Source: Desarmillaria ectypa (lineage: Eukaryota > Basidiomycota > Agaricomycetes > Agaricales > Physalacriaceae). Taken from it: a stretch of 64,000 bases of DNA. A program made the position numbers and the translations under genes. The notes under the pieces were generated by a model. It did not search any database and was not told the origin of the DNA. It saw only the letters and a program-made list of their open reading frames with translations. Position 1 is the stretch's first letter. The number at the start of each line of letters is the position of its first letter. Below are positions 43,901 to 55,533 of this stretch, in pieces. The stretch spans positions 610,501 to 674,500 of the forward strand of contig JAUDYN010000011.1 in assembly GCA_030407005.1 (NCBI GenBank), in the 5' to 3' direction.

Positions 43901-45732
43901 ACCACTTTATCCTTCAACATAAAGCTGGAACTGCTAATCAGAAGGCCGATCTTCTCAGCAGATGAGACGATCACAACCAGGGAAAAGAAGACAACCAAAA
44001 TGTTGTCGTCCTATCCCCGGAACACTTCTGAGCATTGGTACTACCAACAATGGAAGAAAGAATTATGCATATAAGAGATGCAACAAAGCAGAAGGAGCAG
44101 TGGGACCAGGGGATCGAGAAGTCCCTTAACCATGAAAGAGGAATCATGCAGGAAGACGAAATCTTGTGGTACGATGGATGAGTCTATATTCCCAATGACT
44201 CGATACTACATGGTGAGATCATTGCTCAATTCCATGATCACATTACCGCAGGACACCCAGGAATAGCCAAGACCAAGGAACTCATACTCTGTGAATACTG
44301 GTGGCTGAAGATGAAGAAGGACGTAGAGTCTTACATCAAAGGATGTGAGACCTGTCAAAGAATGAAGAGCGATATGCAGGCCAAGGCAGCACCCCTTCAT
44401 CCCAACACAATATCCAACATACCATGGACACATATCTCAGTCAATATGATCACGGGACTCCCCAAGTCAGATGGATTCGATGCTCTACTAGTCATCATAG
44501 ACCGTTTTTCCAAGAACATCCTCCTGACCCCATGCAATGAGGAGTTATCTGCTGAAAGATGGGCACTGATACTTCGCAATCACATATACATGAAGCATGG
44601 AATGCCACAGGTGGTCATCTCAGACAGAGGACCACAATTCATTTCAGCATTTATGAAGGAACTATATCAAATGCTGAATATCACTCAGAATGCATCCATG
44701 GCATACCACCCGCAGACAGATGGACAGACAGAGAGAGTCAACCAGGAGGTTGAGAAATACCTCCGTATCTTTGTCAATCATCGACAGACCGACTGGGTAG
44801 CATGGCTACCACTCGCCGAATTCGCCCACAACAACCGAATTCACTTGGCCATGGGCAAGAGTCCTTTCATGGTCCTATACGGACAAAATCCCCGACTCAT
44901 ACCTGAGTCAATACAGAAAACCAGCTTTGCAAATCCTGCAGCTGTTGACTTCACAGAAACTATGGCCAAGGTCCATAAGGAGGTCCATGAAGCATTAGAA
45001 AAGGCCGCGGCACAAATGAAAGTGCAATACGACAAAAAGAAACAGACTCAAAGAGAGTACTGGATTGGGGATAAGGTGTGGCTTGATACCGCCAACCTTC
45101 ACCTTCCACGACTGAAGAAAAAGCTCAATGACAAATGAATGGGACCATTCAAAATCATCGAGAAATCAGGAGCAGCAGCATACAAGTTGAAGCTGCCGCC
45201 ACATTGGAAGATCCACCCCCGGTTCAATGAGAAGCTGTTAACTCCATACGTCACACCCTCATTTGTGAACCAAGAACAACCACTGCCTTCCCCTCCAAAC
45301 CTCGTCGATGGTCAAGAAGAATACGAAATAGAAGAAGTCTTGGATTCGCACACCAGAAAGGTATGATCCAAATGAGGACAACCATCTAGGGAAGTCATGG
45401 ACTACCTAGTCAAATGGAAAGAATGGACTCGTGAGCACAACTCATGGGTCCGAGAAAACGAAATGACAAATGCATTGGAAGTGATCCAAGAGTATCAGGC
45501 TAGTGTAAACTGCGCCATATACACTCCAAAAATCGCAACCAGGAAAATAGTGGTCAAAATACTGGACCACGAATACTCAGAACACAGCGACGTAGCCTAC
45601 CTCACCAAATGAAAAGATGGACACATCAAATGGATTATCAATCCAGATGAAGAAATATGGAAGAAGTTGATTGATCAGTATTGGATCAGTCAAATCGCAA
45701 CACAGTTCGACACCCCTCTGGAAGAGACTTAG
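40868..45732 (+). pseudogene. Element E pol polyprotein (PR-RT-RNaseH-IN-chromodomain)
   Basis: Frame is -1 relative to gag and open across the gag stop. N-terminal region with GWTDYYENRKL and NRYIILLEEADT. Aspartic protease DSGCTGSS at 42112, RT about 42680-43400 with active box YLDD at 43171-43182, and RNase H about 43600-43960 (VEADASDGAIGAIL, IYDKELLAIMLALEEW). Integrase zinc part HDHITAGHPG...CETCQ at 44236-44358, catalytic core 44440-44740 with Asn at 44443 in place of the first Asp, Asp at 44623 and Glu at 44731. Chromodomain about 45310-45510 (YEIEEVLDSHTRKV, YLVKWKEW). Interruptions are point stops: TGA at about 13 sites, TAG at 41815. Final TAG 45730-45732 is shared by position with A, B and D. 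No frameshifts seen. Confidence 0.9.
40898..40948 (+). promoter_or_regulatory. Element E gag/pol overlap: candidate -1 shift site and hairpin
   Basis: Gag ends GTA-AAA-GAG-TAG; the pol frame is -1. Lys AAA preceded by A can re-pair in the -1 phase. Six to eight bases downstream CAAGGG-TTCGATTC-CTCTTG folds as a hairpin, and its loop and flanks match the tRNA T-arm / B-box consensus GGTTCGATTCC. Element D has A-AAA-AAA-TAG at the same place. Function as frameshift stimulator is inferred. An in-frame ATG at 40939 leaves reinitiation possible. Confidence 0.5.
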
Positions 45733-45764
45733 CAGTCAGGACGACTGCTTTAACAAGGGGGTAA
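45732..45764 (+). promoter_or_regulatory. Post-pol hairpin and polypurine tract of element E
   Basis: GCAGTC-AGGAC-GACTGC (45732-45748) overlaps the last base of the pol stop, followed by AACAAGGGGGTAA, the plus-strand priming polypurine tract directly before the 3' LTR. Equivalent hairpins: A 5330-5346, B 2798-2814, D 54067-54083. Confidence 0.7.
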
Positions 45765-46188
45765 TGTTACAATTTTTCCATTATCTTATCTTATTTGAGT
45801 CATATCCATGACTCATCTGCCTAATCTAATCCAAAACCCGACTCGTATCCAGCTATTCGCTGGCTACAACCCTCGTTCTCACCATCTGTCACCCCAGACA
45901 CTTTCTATTGGTTCTATGATCCTCCCGGATCATCCTACTTTGACACTGTTTGTGCATAGACCATAGTGTTTCACCTAAATATACATGCCATAGAAATACT
46001 ATATAAACAGAGTAAACTAGACTATTGTACTCTATCTCTTGTTTAAATTAACATCATATACTTCTTGTTCGCACAACACAGAAGACCCTCAGCTTCTATC
46101 TCTCTCATTGGGTGATCGTTCGAACATGTAATGGCCCAGAGAGATCAGCTGATCATCCCAAGTCACGTGCCCAAGTCAGTGCCTAACA
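45765..46188 (+). repeat. Element E 3' LTR
   Basis: 424 bp, TGTTACAATTTTTCC...GTGCCTAACA. Differs from 37772-38195 at roughly two dozen sites, nearly all transitions and many of CG/TG/CA type. Confidence 0.95.
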
Positions 46189-46193
46189 CCATG

Positions 46194-49100
46194 CTAACAG
46201 AAACTGGAAGCTTTATCACCCTGCTATTGATGATCTGGTACCAGGGCTACACCCAAGGACAGCAGAGGAACAATGGGAGCTGGGTCACTCCCTTTGACAG
46301 TTATAGTGACTGGAGCTTATCCAGAGGGAGGAGAATGGACATGATATCCAGATTTGAGAAGAGTAGATATGACAGTGGATAATATGGTGGGCTGGAATAT
46401 TTCCAGCCCCAATATACAAATTTCCCTGACTACCTGCCTGACACCCTGGTCACAAGACCAAGACCCCTGTCCAATTTGCTACCTTATCATCAGGCATGAC
46501 AACCCAGCTACCACCCTTATCAGGGTGGCAGTCTTCTTTTCACTGGTGCAGGAGAAGATATGGAAGCCAACAATGCCTCTGCAGGATCATCAAGGACTCC
46601 AGCAACAGCAGAAGAAGTCCAGAAAGCAACAAAAACTGCATTAGCCAAGAAAGAAAAATACATCACAGAGATGCATGAAGAACTCACAAGAGAAGAGACC
46701 ACCAAGAAGATGATGGTGGACTATCTTTATGAAAAAGACAAGGGAAAGGAACCTAACAGAGGAAGACCCACCAAACCACTAAGAGGCTACCCAGATCCAA
46801 GGCCAGATCAATTCTCAATCCCAAGACCACCTCCTGGAAGAGATCCTCCTGACCCTATCCCCAATCCCATCAGGAATGCACCTGATGATGCCCCTTATTT
46901 GTATATCAAACCCATACTTATCAAGGCCCCTCTCCCATTCAAGGGGGACCATGATGATATTGAATGCTTCGTGAGTGATTATATCACCTATTTTAAAGTG
47001 TTCCAACACTATTTCCAGGTGCCATCACATCTGGTTTTATTCATGATCTCTCACTTTGAAGGGGCCACTAAGGACTGGTGGGTCTATAAGAGACCCAAAT
47101 TCTGGGTTGGCAACTCATATGATGGAACTGCCACCCACTTCCACTATCCCATATGGGAAGACTTCATTGGCATGATCTCTCACCAATTTAGAGACCCCAC
47201 TATCAAGAAAGTATATGAAAAGTGGATGTTTGACCTCTGAATGGGGATACAACCTGCCTCCTATTACTTTCAGAAGCTGGAAGAAGAGGCGAAACTGGCA
47301 GGCTGATGGACTGATGAGCATGAGTATGGCACCATGGTAAGGGCAGTCTGACTAGGAGTATCAAGCTCCTACACAACCTTTATCTTCAATATGGGTGTCA
47401 ACATCCTGTGCTCATACCCAGAATGGAAAGAATGCATCTTGCAAATGTATGAGGAGCACCAGCACAAGTGGGTCTTCGACCAGACCACTGGCATGCCCCA
47501 GGATGAGCAGAAGAAGGACTCCTGTCCCAACTCCCAACAGCACCCCAGCAGCAAAGCTGCTGCTGGGGTGACAAGTCCTCAGCCCCAAAGCTGAGTGCTA
47601 ATATGGGAGTAAGTTGGGATGCCAGAACTGGTTGGTGGATGACATACAGTGATGTGCTTGATAATGGTGAGTGACAAAAGAATTAGGGAATGGCAATGAA
47701 CACCAATCACACTAAACCTCTTACTACTCTACACTTAATCACCAATATTGAATTTGGGCAGTTTCAAGTATGATGGAAGCACTCTGCAGACTTCAATAAT
47801 CAAGTACAATTGTCTTAAAGATGTTTCATTCATTACTAGTGAGTTTATACAAAGTACTACTTGTACTAGTGGAGTGGGTAAGACACAATTGGATAAGAGT
47901 GACTTGGTTTGAGCTACTGTGCTCGTTCTGACTGAAACTGCTTCAGACTGGTGGCGCTCTTGGCCCTATACTGCTTCCTACAAGTGATAAACACTTGACC
48001 AGTCGCACTCTTGGCTGACTAGTGGCACTCTTAGCCTTATACTGCTTCCTACAAGTGATAAACACTTGACTAGCCACACTCTTGGCTAACTAGTGGTGCT
48101 CTTGGCCTAAGAATAAATTATAACTCTGAGAACTTTGCTTGAACTAACTTCAAAACACTCCAGACCTTTGCAGGACACAACAGTGACTCTAATGGACTTC
48201 AATTCAATACAATTCTATTGGTGACTTAGCGACTATTAATCACTTCGTCAAGGTTAAGCACAAAAGCCTTTAATTGGGGACACCAGTTACTACCAGTGAG
48301 GGCTCAACTGTAGGGATGGCTTGCCTGGTTTGCACGAGCACCCATCCCACTACTTATATACTACTGAGGCAGAACTATAAATATCATCTGGGTATAGGGT
48401 ATATTGGTAAGGATTTCTTGGCTAGTCATGAATAATGGTGAATAATCACACAATAGTCAGTCTAGTCTGTTTTCTTTTCAAATATTCAGTCTAGAGACTC
48501 CACAGTTGGTTTTTCCGTGCCCTTGGCACAACTACATGCCCTAGTAATGTGGTTATATGAATATCTGGATATTGGTACCTGTAACAGCTATCCAATCATG
48601 ATCGAGGGTGCAGTCTAGCTCCACTAGCATCGATCATAAGAGATCTATATCAAAATAGTCAGATCTGGGCTCAAGGTTAATCCATTCCTAATTTATTTCT
48701 AAGTCCTGTTTCAAGATTGCCATGTGACTAGTTATCCTGACTTAGGTGTTTATGCCCAGTCTGGGCTGCTAGTGACAGAACTTGATGAGATCTGTGTACT
48801 CTGCTCCTGGTTTTTGTGTGCTAGTAGCATCCTTCATTTGCTAGTGGCTGTATTTCACTTAGTCCTGCTAGCATTCGAGTTACTAGTCTGGCCGGCTGGT
48901 AGATTTAACCCACTAGTGGTGTTGCATCTAAGTCCTGGCTCTACCAGTTGCTTACTGCTTTTTAACTATCAGCTCGAAGCCTCAGCTATAGTCCTCTATG
49001 TATCACTAGTATAGGATAGATGTGCAATAGTATTGTTACAAAATTGCAAAATCTAGGTGTGAATGCATAGATGGCATATCAATGGAGGGGCAGGAAAGCC

Positions 49101-49269
49101 CATGGAGATTGATCAATGATGAGTAGAGGGAAGATGCTTTTGCTGTGATGAAAAGGGTCACATGAGCAAGGACTGCCCTAAGAGAAAGGATTTCAAGGAT
49201 ATTCAGTCAGTAGGGCCCACTAACGAAGTGGTGCCACCTACAACCAAAATTGAGGAGGCAAAAAAATAG
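46194..49269 (+). pseudogene. Element D end of accessory frame and gag, split by R1 copy 2
   Basis: The accessory frame ends QREENGHDIQI and TGA 46355-46357. Gag opens within it at ATG 46335 (MDMISRF), a 23-nt overlap, and continues through LEYFQPQYTNFPDY and MEANNASAG (46560) to the capsid block WWVYKRPKFWV (about 47080) and QPASYYFQKLEEEAKLAG (about 47255). R1 copy 2 interrupts it at 47650. The CCHC knuckle CFCCDEKGHMSKDC follows at about 49138-49180, and gag ends GCA-AAA-AAA-TAG (49267-49269). Stops at 47238 and 47304 (TGA). Confidence 0.75.
47650..49081 (+). mobile_element. R1 copy 2, with internal tandem duplication
   Basis: 1432 bp, TGATGTGCTTGA...GATGGCATATCA. Flanked by ACAG (47646-47649) and ATGG (49082-49085), an imperfect 4-bp duplication explained by two transitions. 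About 72 bp (around 47951-48095, unit containing CTATACTGCTTCCTACAAG) is duplicated relative to copy 1, which explains its extra length. Inserted between capsid and knuckle of element D gag. Confidence 0.75.
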
Positions 49270-52200
49270 GTCAACAAGAGTTCGATTCCCCTTGCTCAAC
49301 TGTGTCTCCTGAAGGTGAGTCCTCAGTCTCTGCAGGTTGGACTAATATACATGCATCTAGACAATTACCTACAATGAACAATATATATCACATGACTTCA
49401 CAGACCCCAAGACTGAAGACCAATGAAGAATTGAAAAAGAACAGGTATATCACACTTCTAAAAGAAGCTGATACTGTAATCTATAGCAAATCCTGAGCCC
49501 CCGACGAGGTGCAGAATTTGCCAGATGGTGCTGGCACTGCCACGAAGTCCACTGAGCTAGCACAGTAAAACTCACCAGATATGTGAGTAAAACTGCAGAC
49601 TGGGGCTAGTAGGCAGAATGTCCTTGGACCTTCCAGAAGTCTGAATGCCCCTGAGCTCCCCTTGAGTGGGGAGACAAGTCCACCAACCTTGCCAGGGTTA
49701 GTGGGGGACCAGGACAGCACCTCTCACTAAGGCCAGGATTGGGGCCATGCACTACCTGGTCCAGTCAGGAGAAACCTAGTGGTGGAGCCAACCACAATGC
49801 TGATGAGATTCACACCTGGCACTACAGCCAACTCCACCAGAACAGGTAGTAGCAGAACCTTAGAAGCAGCAAGCCAAGTCCTATCTTCTCCTGAGATAGT
49901 TCAAGTTTTGAAAGCAACTCAAGCTGAAGAACAGAGGGAAGCTGCTAGCACTCAGATGGTAAAGAGAGGGCCCAGCAGTAGAAACACCACTATCATTGAA
50001 GTACCCAATGAAGAGGATGACATGGCTTTCCTATAGTGGAAAGCAAAACAGTCCAAAGCCAGAACCCCAACATCTGAAAGCCCACCTAACAAGAGGGTAC
50101 TGAATCCCAAAATCCCGCTGGTCATAGGGGTACCCAAACCAGTGTGGTATAAACCTTTCAGAGTCAACTGGACTCTAAGGGTGATTCATGCCACCAAGAA
50201 CTTGGCAGTTGCCAAAGCAGTTCTCTCCACTTGGGTTCATCCCAAATGACTTGGAGAGATAACCAATGAGCTCATTCAGAGCTTGAACACCAAAGAGAGC
50301 CCTGCACATGAGCAACTCTATGAACTTCAAGAACCAATCTGGTATATCCATGATACCAAGAGTGTTAGATGAGACTTCTTGGTGGATATCCAACTTGCTC
50401 CCTGTATGGGGAGAAAGGTCTTGACAACCCATGCATTGTTGGATAGTGGTTGCACAGGCAGCTCTATCAATCAAACCTACATCCAACAACACCAGTTGGA
50501 TACCAGAAAAGCCACTACCCCTATACCCATCTACAATGCAGACAGAACTCATAATAAGGCAGGCAATATAACTGAATTTGTGGAACTCCAAATGACTATC
50601 AGAGACCACGTCAAATGAATCGACCTTGCAGTCATGGATTTGGGTTCCAAAACAGTATACTTGGGCCATGACTGGCTTAAATTCCATAACTCTCTAGTCA
50701 ACTGGAAATCAGGAGTTATGATATTTGGACAATGTCACTGTGTAAAAAACTACTTCACAGTCCCCAACTCCAATAAAGAAGACAGATAGGATGAAGAACT
50801 CAAAGAAGGAGAAACAATTCTTGCAGTTAATATGCAAGAAGAAATCATTCTTTGAGCAGTACACTATGCAAATAAATTGGCAGCAGCTGCAAATGCAGAA
50901 AAACTGAAGAAAACTTTTGAGAAGTTAGTACTCCCTCAGTATCAAAGCTTTAGAGACTTGTTTTCTAAAGAAAGCTTTGACAAACTTCCAGAATGAAAAC
51001 TATGGGATCATGCCATCAAACTTATCCCAAATGCCAAGTCCACCTTAGACTGCAAAGTCTATCCCCTCAATAGAAATGAACAGGAACAGCTTGACAAGTT
51101 CCTTGATGAAAATCTAGATTCAGGATAGATTCATCCTTCCAAATCTCCCTTTGCCTCTCCCTTTTTCTTCATCAAGAAAAAGGATGGTTCTTTATGACCA
51201 GTTCAGGACTATCAAAAACTGAATAAAATGATGATCAAGAATTGCTATCCCCTTCCCCTAATCTCGGAACTCATTGACAAATTACATGGAGCAAAGTACT
51301 TTTCCAAGTTAGATATCTGATGGGGATATAACAATGTATGAATCAGAGAAGGAGATGAAGAAAAAGCTGCATTTAGAACAAATCAAGGACTCTTTAAGCC
51401 CATAGTTATGTTCTTTGGTCTCACAAATTCACCAGCCACCTTTTAATGGATGATGAACAACATTTTCAAGGACCTAATTGCTGGAGGAAAGGTCACCATC
51501 TATCTCAATGATATTCTTATCTTCACCAAATCCCTGTTGGAACATAGAATCATTGTTTGACAAATCCTCCAATGATTATGAGAAAATAAACTATTTCTCA
51601 AAGCAGAAAAATGTGAGTTTGAAGTACTTGAAACAGAATACCTTGGAGTTATTATCAGCAAAGATGCAATCCACATGGATCCAGTCAAAATCACAGGAAT
51701 CATGGAATGGCCTACTCCCATGAAAAAGAAGGAACCCCAATCCTTTTTAGGATTCACCAATTTCTATCAAAAATTCATATGTGACTATTCCAAGATTGTA
51801 TGACCCCTTACCCAGTTAATCAGAAAAGTGGACTGGATGTGGGGATCAGAACAAGAACAAGTGTTTATTCAACTCAAAAAGTTGATGACCACCAATGTTG
51901 TCCTAACAATTCCCTCAGACAGGAAAGTTCCAAGTAGAAGCAGATGCTAGCAATGGAGCCATCAGCACTGTCCTAAGCCAAAAATAGAATGGCAAATGGA
52001 GACCTATTGCATTTATGTCCAAAGTCTTGACTGTCACCAAACACAATTATGAAATCTACAACAAAGAACTACTTGCCATCATGTTAGCCCTAGAAGAATG
52101 GAGCCATTATCTCATGGGCACCAAAGAGACAATCGAGATCTAGACCGACCATCAGAACCTGCAGTATTTCTAAAAGCCCCAGAAGCTGAACTGCCAACAA

Positions 52201-54067
52201 GCTTGATGGGTAACTGAATTAGCAGAGTACCACTTTGTTCTTCAACATAAAGCAGGGATCACTAACAAGAAGGCTGATCTTCTCAGTCAAAGAGATAATC
52301 ATGATCAGGGAAAGAAAGACAATCAAGATGTAATTGTTCTTTCCCCTAAACACTTTCAGGCATTAATATTGCCCACAACTGAAGAATGAATGATATGTAT
52401 AAGAGATGCAACTCGACAATGAGAACAATGGGATCAAGGGATTGAAAAATCCCTCAATCACGAACAAGGAATCACCCAAGAAAAAGAAGTATTATGGTAT
52501 AATGGACAAATCTATATTCCTCAAGATTCATCCCTTTATAGAGAAATCATTGTCCAATGCCATGACTATATCACAGCAGGACATCTGGGAATCACCAAGA
52601 CCAAGAAACTCATTTTACAAGAGTATTGGTAGCTGAAGATGAAAAGAGACATCGAATCCTATATCAAAGGATGCAAAACCTGTCAAAGGATGAAGAGTGA
52701 CATGCAGACAAAGGCCACTCCTCTTAATCCCAATACAATCCCAGATGCCCCTTGGACCCATATATATCTCAGTGAATATGATAACTGGCCTTTTAGAATC
52801 TGAAGGATTTGACACTTTACTCATCATTGTAGACCGCTTTTCCAAGAACATCATTCTTATTCCATGCAATGAAGAATTATCTGCAGAAGGATAGGCTCTT
52901 ATGCTCTGAAATCATGTTTACATAAAACATGGAATGCCATAAGTGGTCATCTCTGATCGAGGACCACAATTCACATCTTCCTTCATGAAGGAATTATACC
53001 AGATGCTGGACATCATGCAAAATGCATCCATGGTGTACTATCCACAGACTAATGGACAGATGGAATGAATCAGTCAAGAGATTGAAAAATACCTTCACAT
53101 CTTTGTCAACCATCATCAAATAGACTGGGTCATCTGGATACCCCTTGCAGAATTCACTCATAACAACAGAGTTTATTCTGCCACTGGCAAAAGCCCATTC
53201 ATGGTCTTATATGAATGAAATTCTCAACTCATTCCTGAGTCTATCCAAAAGACCAATTTTATAAATCCTGCAGCCATAGAATTTACAGAAATGATGGCTA
53301 AAGTTCACAAAGAGATTCATGACGCTTTGGACAAAGCAGCAGTGCAAATGAAGGTGCAATATGACAAAAGGAAACAACCATCACAAGAATACTGAATCAG
53401 TGATAAGGTTTGGCTTGACACTGCCAATCTTCATCTTCCACAACCAAAGAAGAAACTTGATGACAAATGAACAGGACTGTTTGAAATTATTGAAAAATCA
53501 GGCATGGCAGCATATAAGCCAAAACTGCCACCCCATTGGAAGATACACCTCCAATTCAATGAGAAATTATTGACTCCCTACATTGCACCCTCATTTCCCA
53601 ATCAACAACAACCACCACCTCCTCCTCCAGACCTCATCGATGGTCAAGAAGAATATGAAATCAAAGAAATCTTAGATTCATGCACTCATCAAGTATGCTC
53701 TAAATGGGGATAACCATCCAAGAAAGTCACAGACTATCTAGTCAAATGGAAGGGATGGATCAGAGAGCATAACTCTTGGGTCCAAGAATCAGAAATGTCG
53801 AATGCTACAGTAGTGATTGAAGAATACAAGGCCAGCATAAACCATGCCTTATACACTCCAAAAATCATAACCAAAGAAAAGATAGTGGTCAAAATACTGG
53901 ACCATGAATATTCTGATGATAGAGATATTGTATACCTTGCTCAATGCAAGGATGGATATTAAAAATAGATTATCAACCTAGATAAAAAAGTGTGGAAAAA
54001 CTTGATTGACCAATACTGGACCAACCAAGTTATATCACAACTCGACACCCCTGAAGAAGAGCCTTAG
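49270..54067 (+). pseudogene. Element D pol polyprotein
   Basis: Conserved N-terminal GESSVSAGWTN (about 49312), protease LLDSGCTGSSINQTYIQQ (about 50439-50490), RT about 51000-51760 with box YLND (about 51503), RNase H about 51930-52290, integrase about 52540-53260, chromodomain about 53640-53840, and final TAG 54065-54067. Many stops and a few indels (for example around 51915 and an extra TATA at 52761). The gag-pol hairpin GGTCAACAAGAG...CCCCTTGC follows the gag stop at 49267. Not functional. Confidence 0.85.
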
Positions 54068-54099
54068 CAGTTGGGATGACTGCTTTAACAAGGGGGTAA
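54067..54099 (+). promoter_or_regulatory. Post-pol hairpin and polypurine tract of element D
   Basis: GCAGTT-GGGAT-GACTGC (54067-54083; one T-G pair) then AACAAGGGGGTAA before the 3' LTR, same geometry as in elements A, B and E. Confidence 0.65.
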
Positions 54100-54495
54100 T
54101 GCTATGATTTTTCCATTATCTTATCTCATCTCATCATATCCATGACACTAACTATCTTATCTCAGTCAGCATTGACACTTTCACTGACAAACACCCTATT
54201 TCTCATCCAAGAACACCCTCATTTACTTTCATTGGCTTATAATCCATCCAACTTCAGTCCCATTTACTCATGGACAATACTGTTTCATCTATTAATAATG
54301 CCATATTTTCAGTATATAAGTAGAGTAGATTACACCATTATACTTTACCTTTCAACTAAATTACATTCATATACCTTCTACCACACTGCACCAAAGACCA
54401 AGCCAACCTCTCTACTAAAGGGTGATTGTCCAAACATGAGATAGCCCAGAGAGAAGCTTATGTCTCAAGTCATGTGTATAGACAGGGCCATAATA
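54100..54495 (+). repeat. Element D 3' LTR
   Basis: 396 bp, TGCTATGATTTTTCC...GGCCATAATA. Terminal CA has mutated to TA and TGTT to TGCT. Followed by CTGAG duplicate at 54496-54500. Confidence 0.9.
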
Positions 54496-54500
54496 CTGAG

Positions 54501-55533
54501 CACTAATCTTCTTATCTTATCTGATATCTAGACATTGAAATCTTATCATTATCCTCCATGTCTCTTCTGCTATCACTATCACATCTGGATGCCTAGACTC
54601 TTAGTCATTTCTTATAACCCCAATAGACTATACCTATATTAGGATAGTGATAAGGCTGGCTGTAGGCACCTGTGGAACAGCATATGGACTATTATGATGA
54701 TACTCTAATTTACACACACACACAAACTACACAATATACAATCACCCTTGTAAGTTTTAGGAGGGTCTATTATTTCCAAGATGATCTGATAGTACTTTGA
54801 TATCTTATAAGAATTCTGATGTCCTTGACACTTTTGGCATTCTAAGCATTCTCAATTAAGATCCTAAGTCTAGCAACTTTTATAGGAAGGAAGTTCACTG
54901 GCATGATGCAATCTTCAAGACAAATTTGATACTTTTACATTATGGGACATTGATTCCAACAAAACAGAGATAATACAAATTATAACTTTAGTGAGCTCAC
55001 TATTTAAACATACAGACCAATCACTGAATTAGCCTACTCACTATACAACTGTATGTAGACATTCTCAAACAGACTCAAACAGAATATCTCAACTCAAGAA
55101 CACTTCAGAAGCACTCAAAAACAGATTCAGAAACAGAACTCAGAACAGAACAGACACAGAATAGACAGAACAGACAGAACAGAACAGAATTCAGAATTTC
55201 ACTTCAGATTATACCTTGAACAGACTTATCATGACTTAACAGAACAGAAACAGCTTTACTGATTTTATATTTACTCTGATACAATCTCTCAAAAGTCTTA
55301 TTCCAAAATATCTCATATTTTTCTAAGTGAGCTTACTAATCCTATGCAATGCTCAAAGTTATAAACAGCTCCAAAGTCATAGTGCCACTTTCTACACATA
55401 CATCATAACAGAGGGGAGGGGTCCAAAACTTAGCCTCTATTCTACTTTTGCTAGCTACTTATACTATTGTGAATTAAAATTACAAATACTTTATAATTTC
55501 CAGACTCCTACATACATAGCCCACTATCACTGC
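54501..55533. repeat. AT-rich spacer with AGAAC-rich simple repeat
   Basis: No coding motif found. Contains a CA run (54711-54726) and, at about 55078-55250, a degenerate array of CAGAA/AGAAC units. Possibly an LTR or leader of another unrecognised element, but no TG..CA termini with duplications were found. Confidence 0.4.

Larger units (their letters stand above)
37772..46188 (+). mobile_element. Element E: complete, best preserved Ty3/gypsy chromovirus
   Basis: 8417 bp. LTRs 37772-38195 and 45765-46188 (424 bp each, roughly 95% identical by eye, differing almost only by transitions), with a CCATG target duplication. Order: PBS, membrane microprotein, accessory frames, gag to 40912, pol to 45732, hairpin, polypurine tract. 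Pol keeps one uninterrupted phase for nearly 4.9 kb apart from about 13 TGA and one TAG stops. RT keeps YLDD; integrase has lost its first catalytic Asp. It is the most recently inserted element of the window but not functional as read. Relatives may still move. Confidence 0.95.
36392..54495 (+). mobile_element. Element D: Ty3/gypsy chromovirus, host of element E
   Basis: LTRs 36392-36787 and 54100-54495 (396 bp each) with perfect CTGAG duplications. Element E (37772-46188) is inserted in its accessory/5' gag region with a CCATG duplication, and R1 copy 2 (47650-49081) in its gag. Net length is about 8.25 kb. All standard parts are present: PBS, microprotein, accessory frame, gag, pol with protease to chromodomain, hairpin and polypurine tract. 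Stops and several indels are spread over pol; it is dead. Codon decay is greater than in E, fitting an older insertion. Confidence 0.93.

Noticed and set aside
38445..45732. Reassignment of TGA to arginine in the host or element
   Set aside because: Host genes here use TGA as terminator (GH1, small gene) and E still has many CGA codons; CpG decay explains the pattern.
54960..55500. Possible LTR or leader of another element with AGAAC repeats
   Set aside because: No TG..CA boundaries with target duplication and no coding motif.
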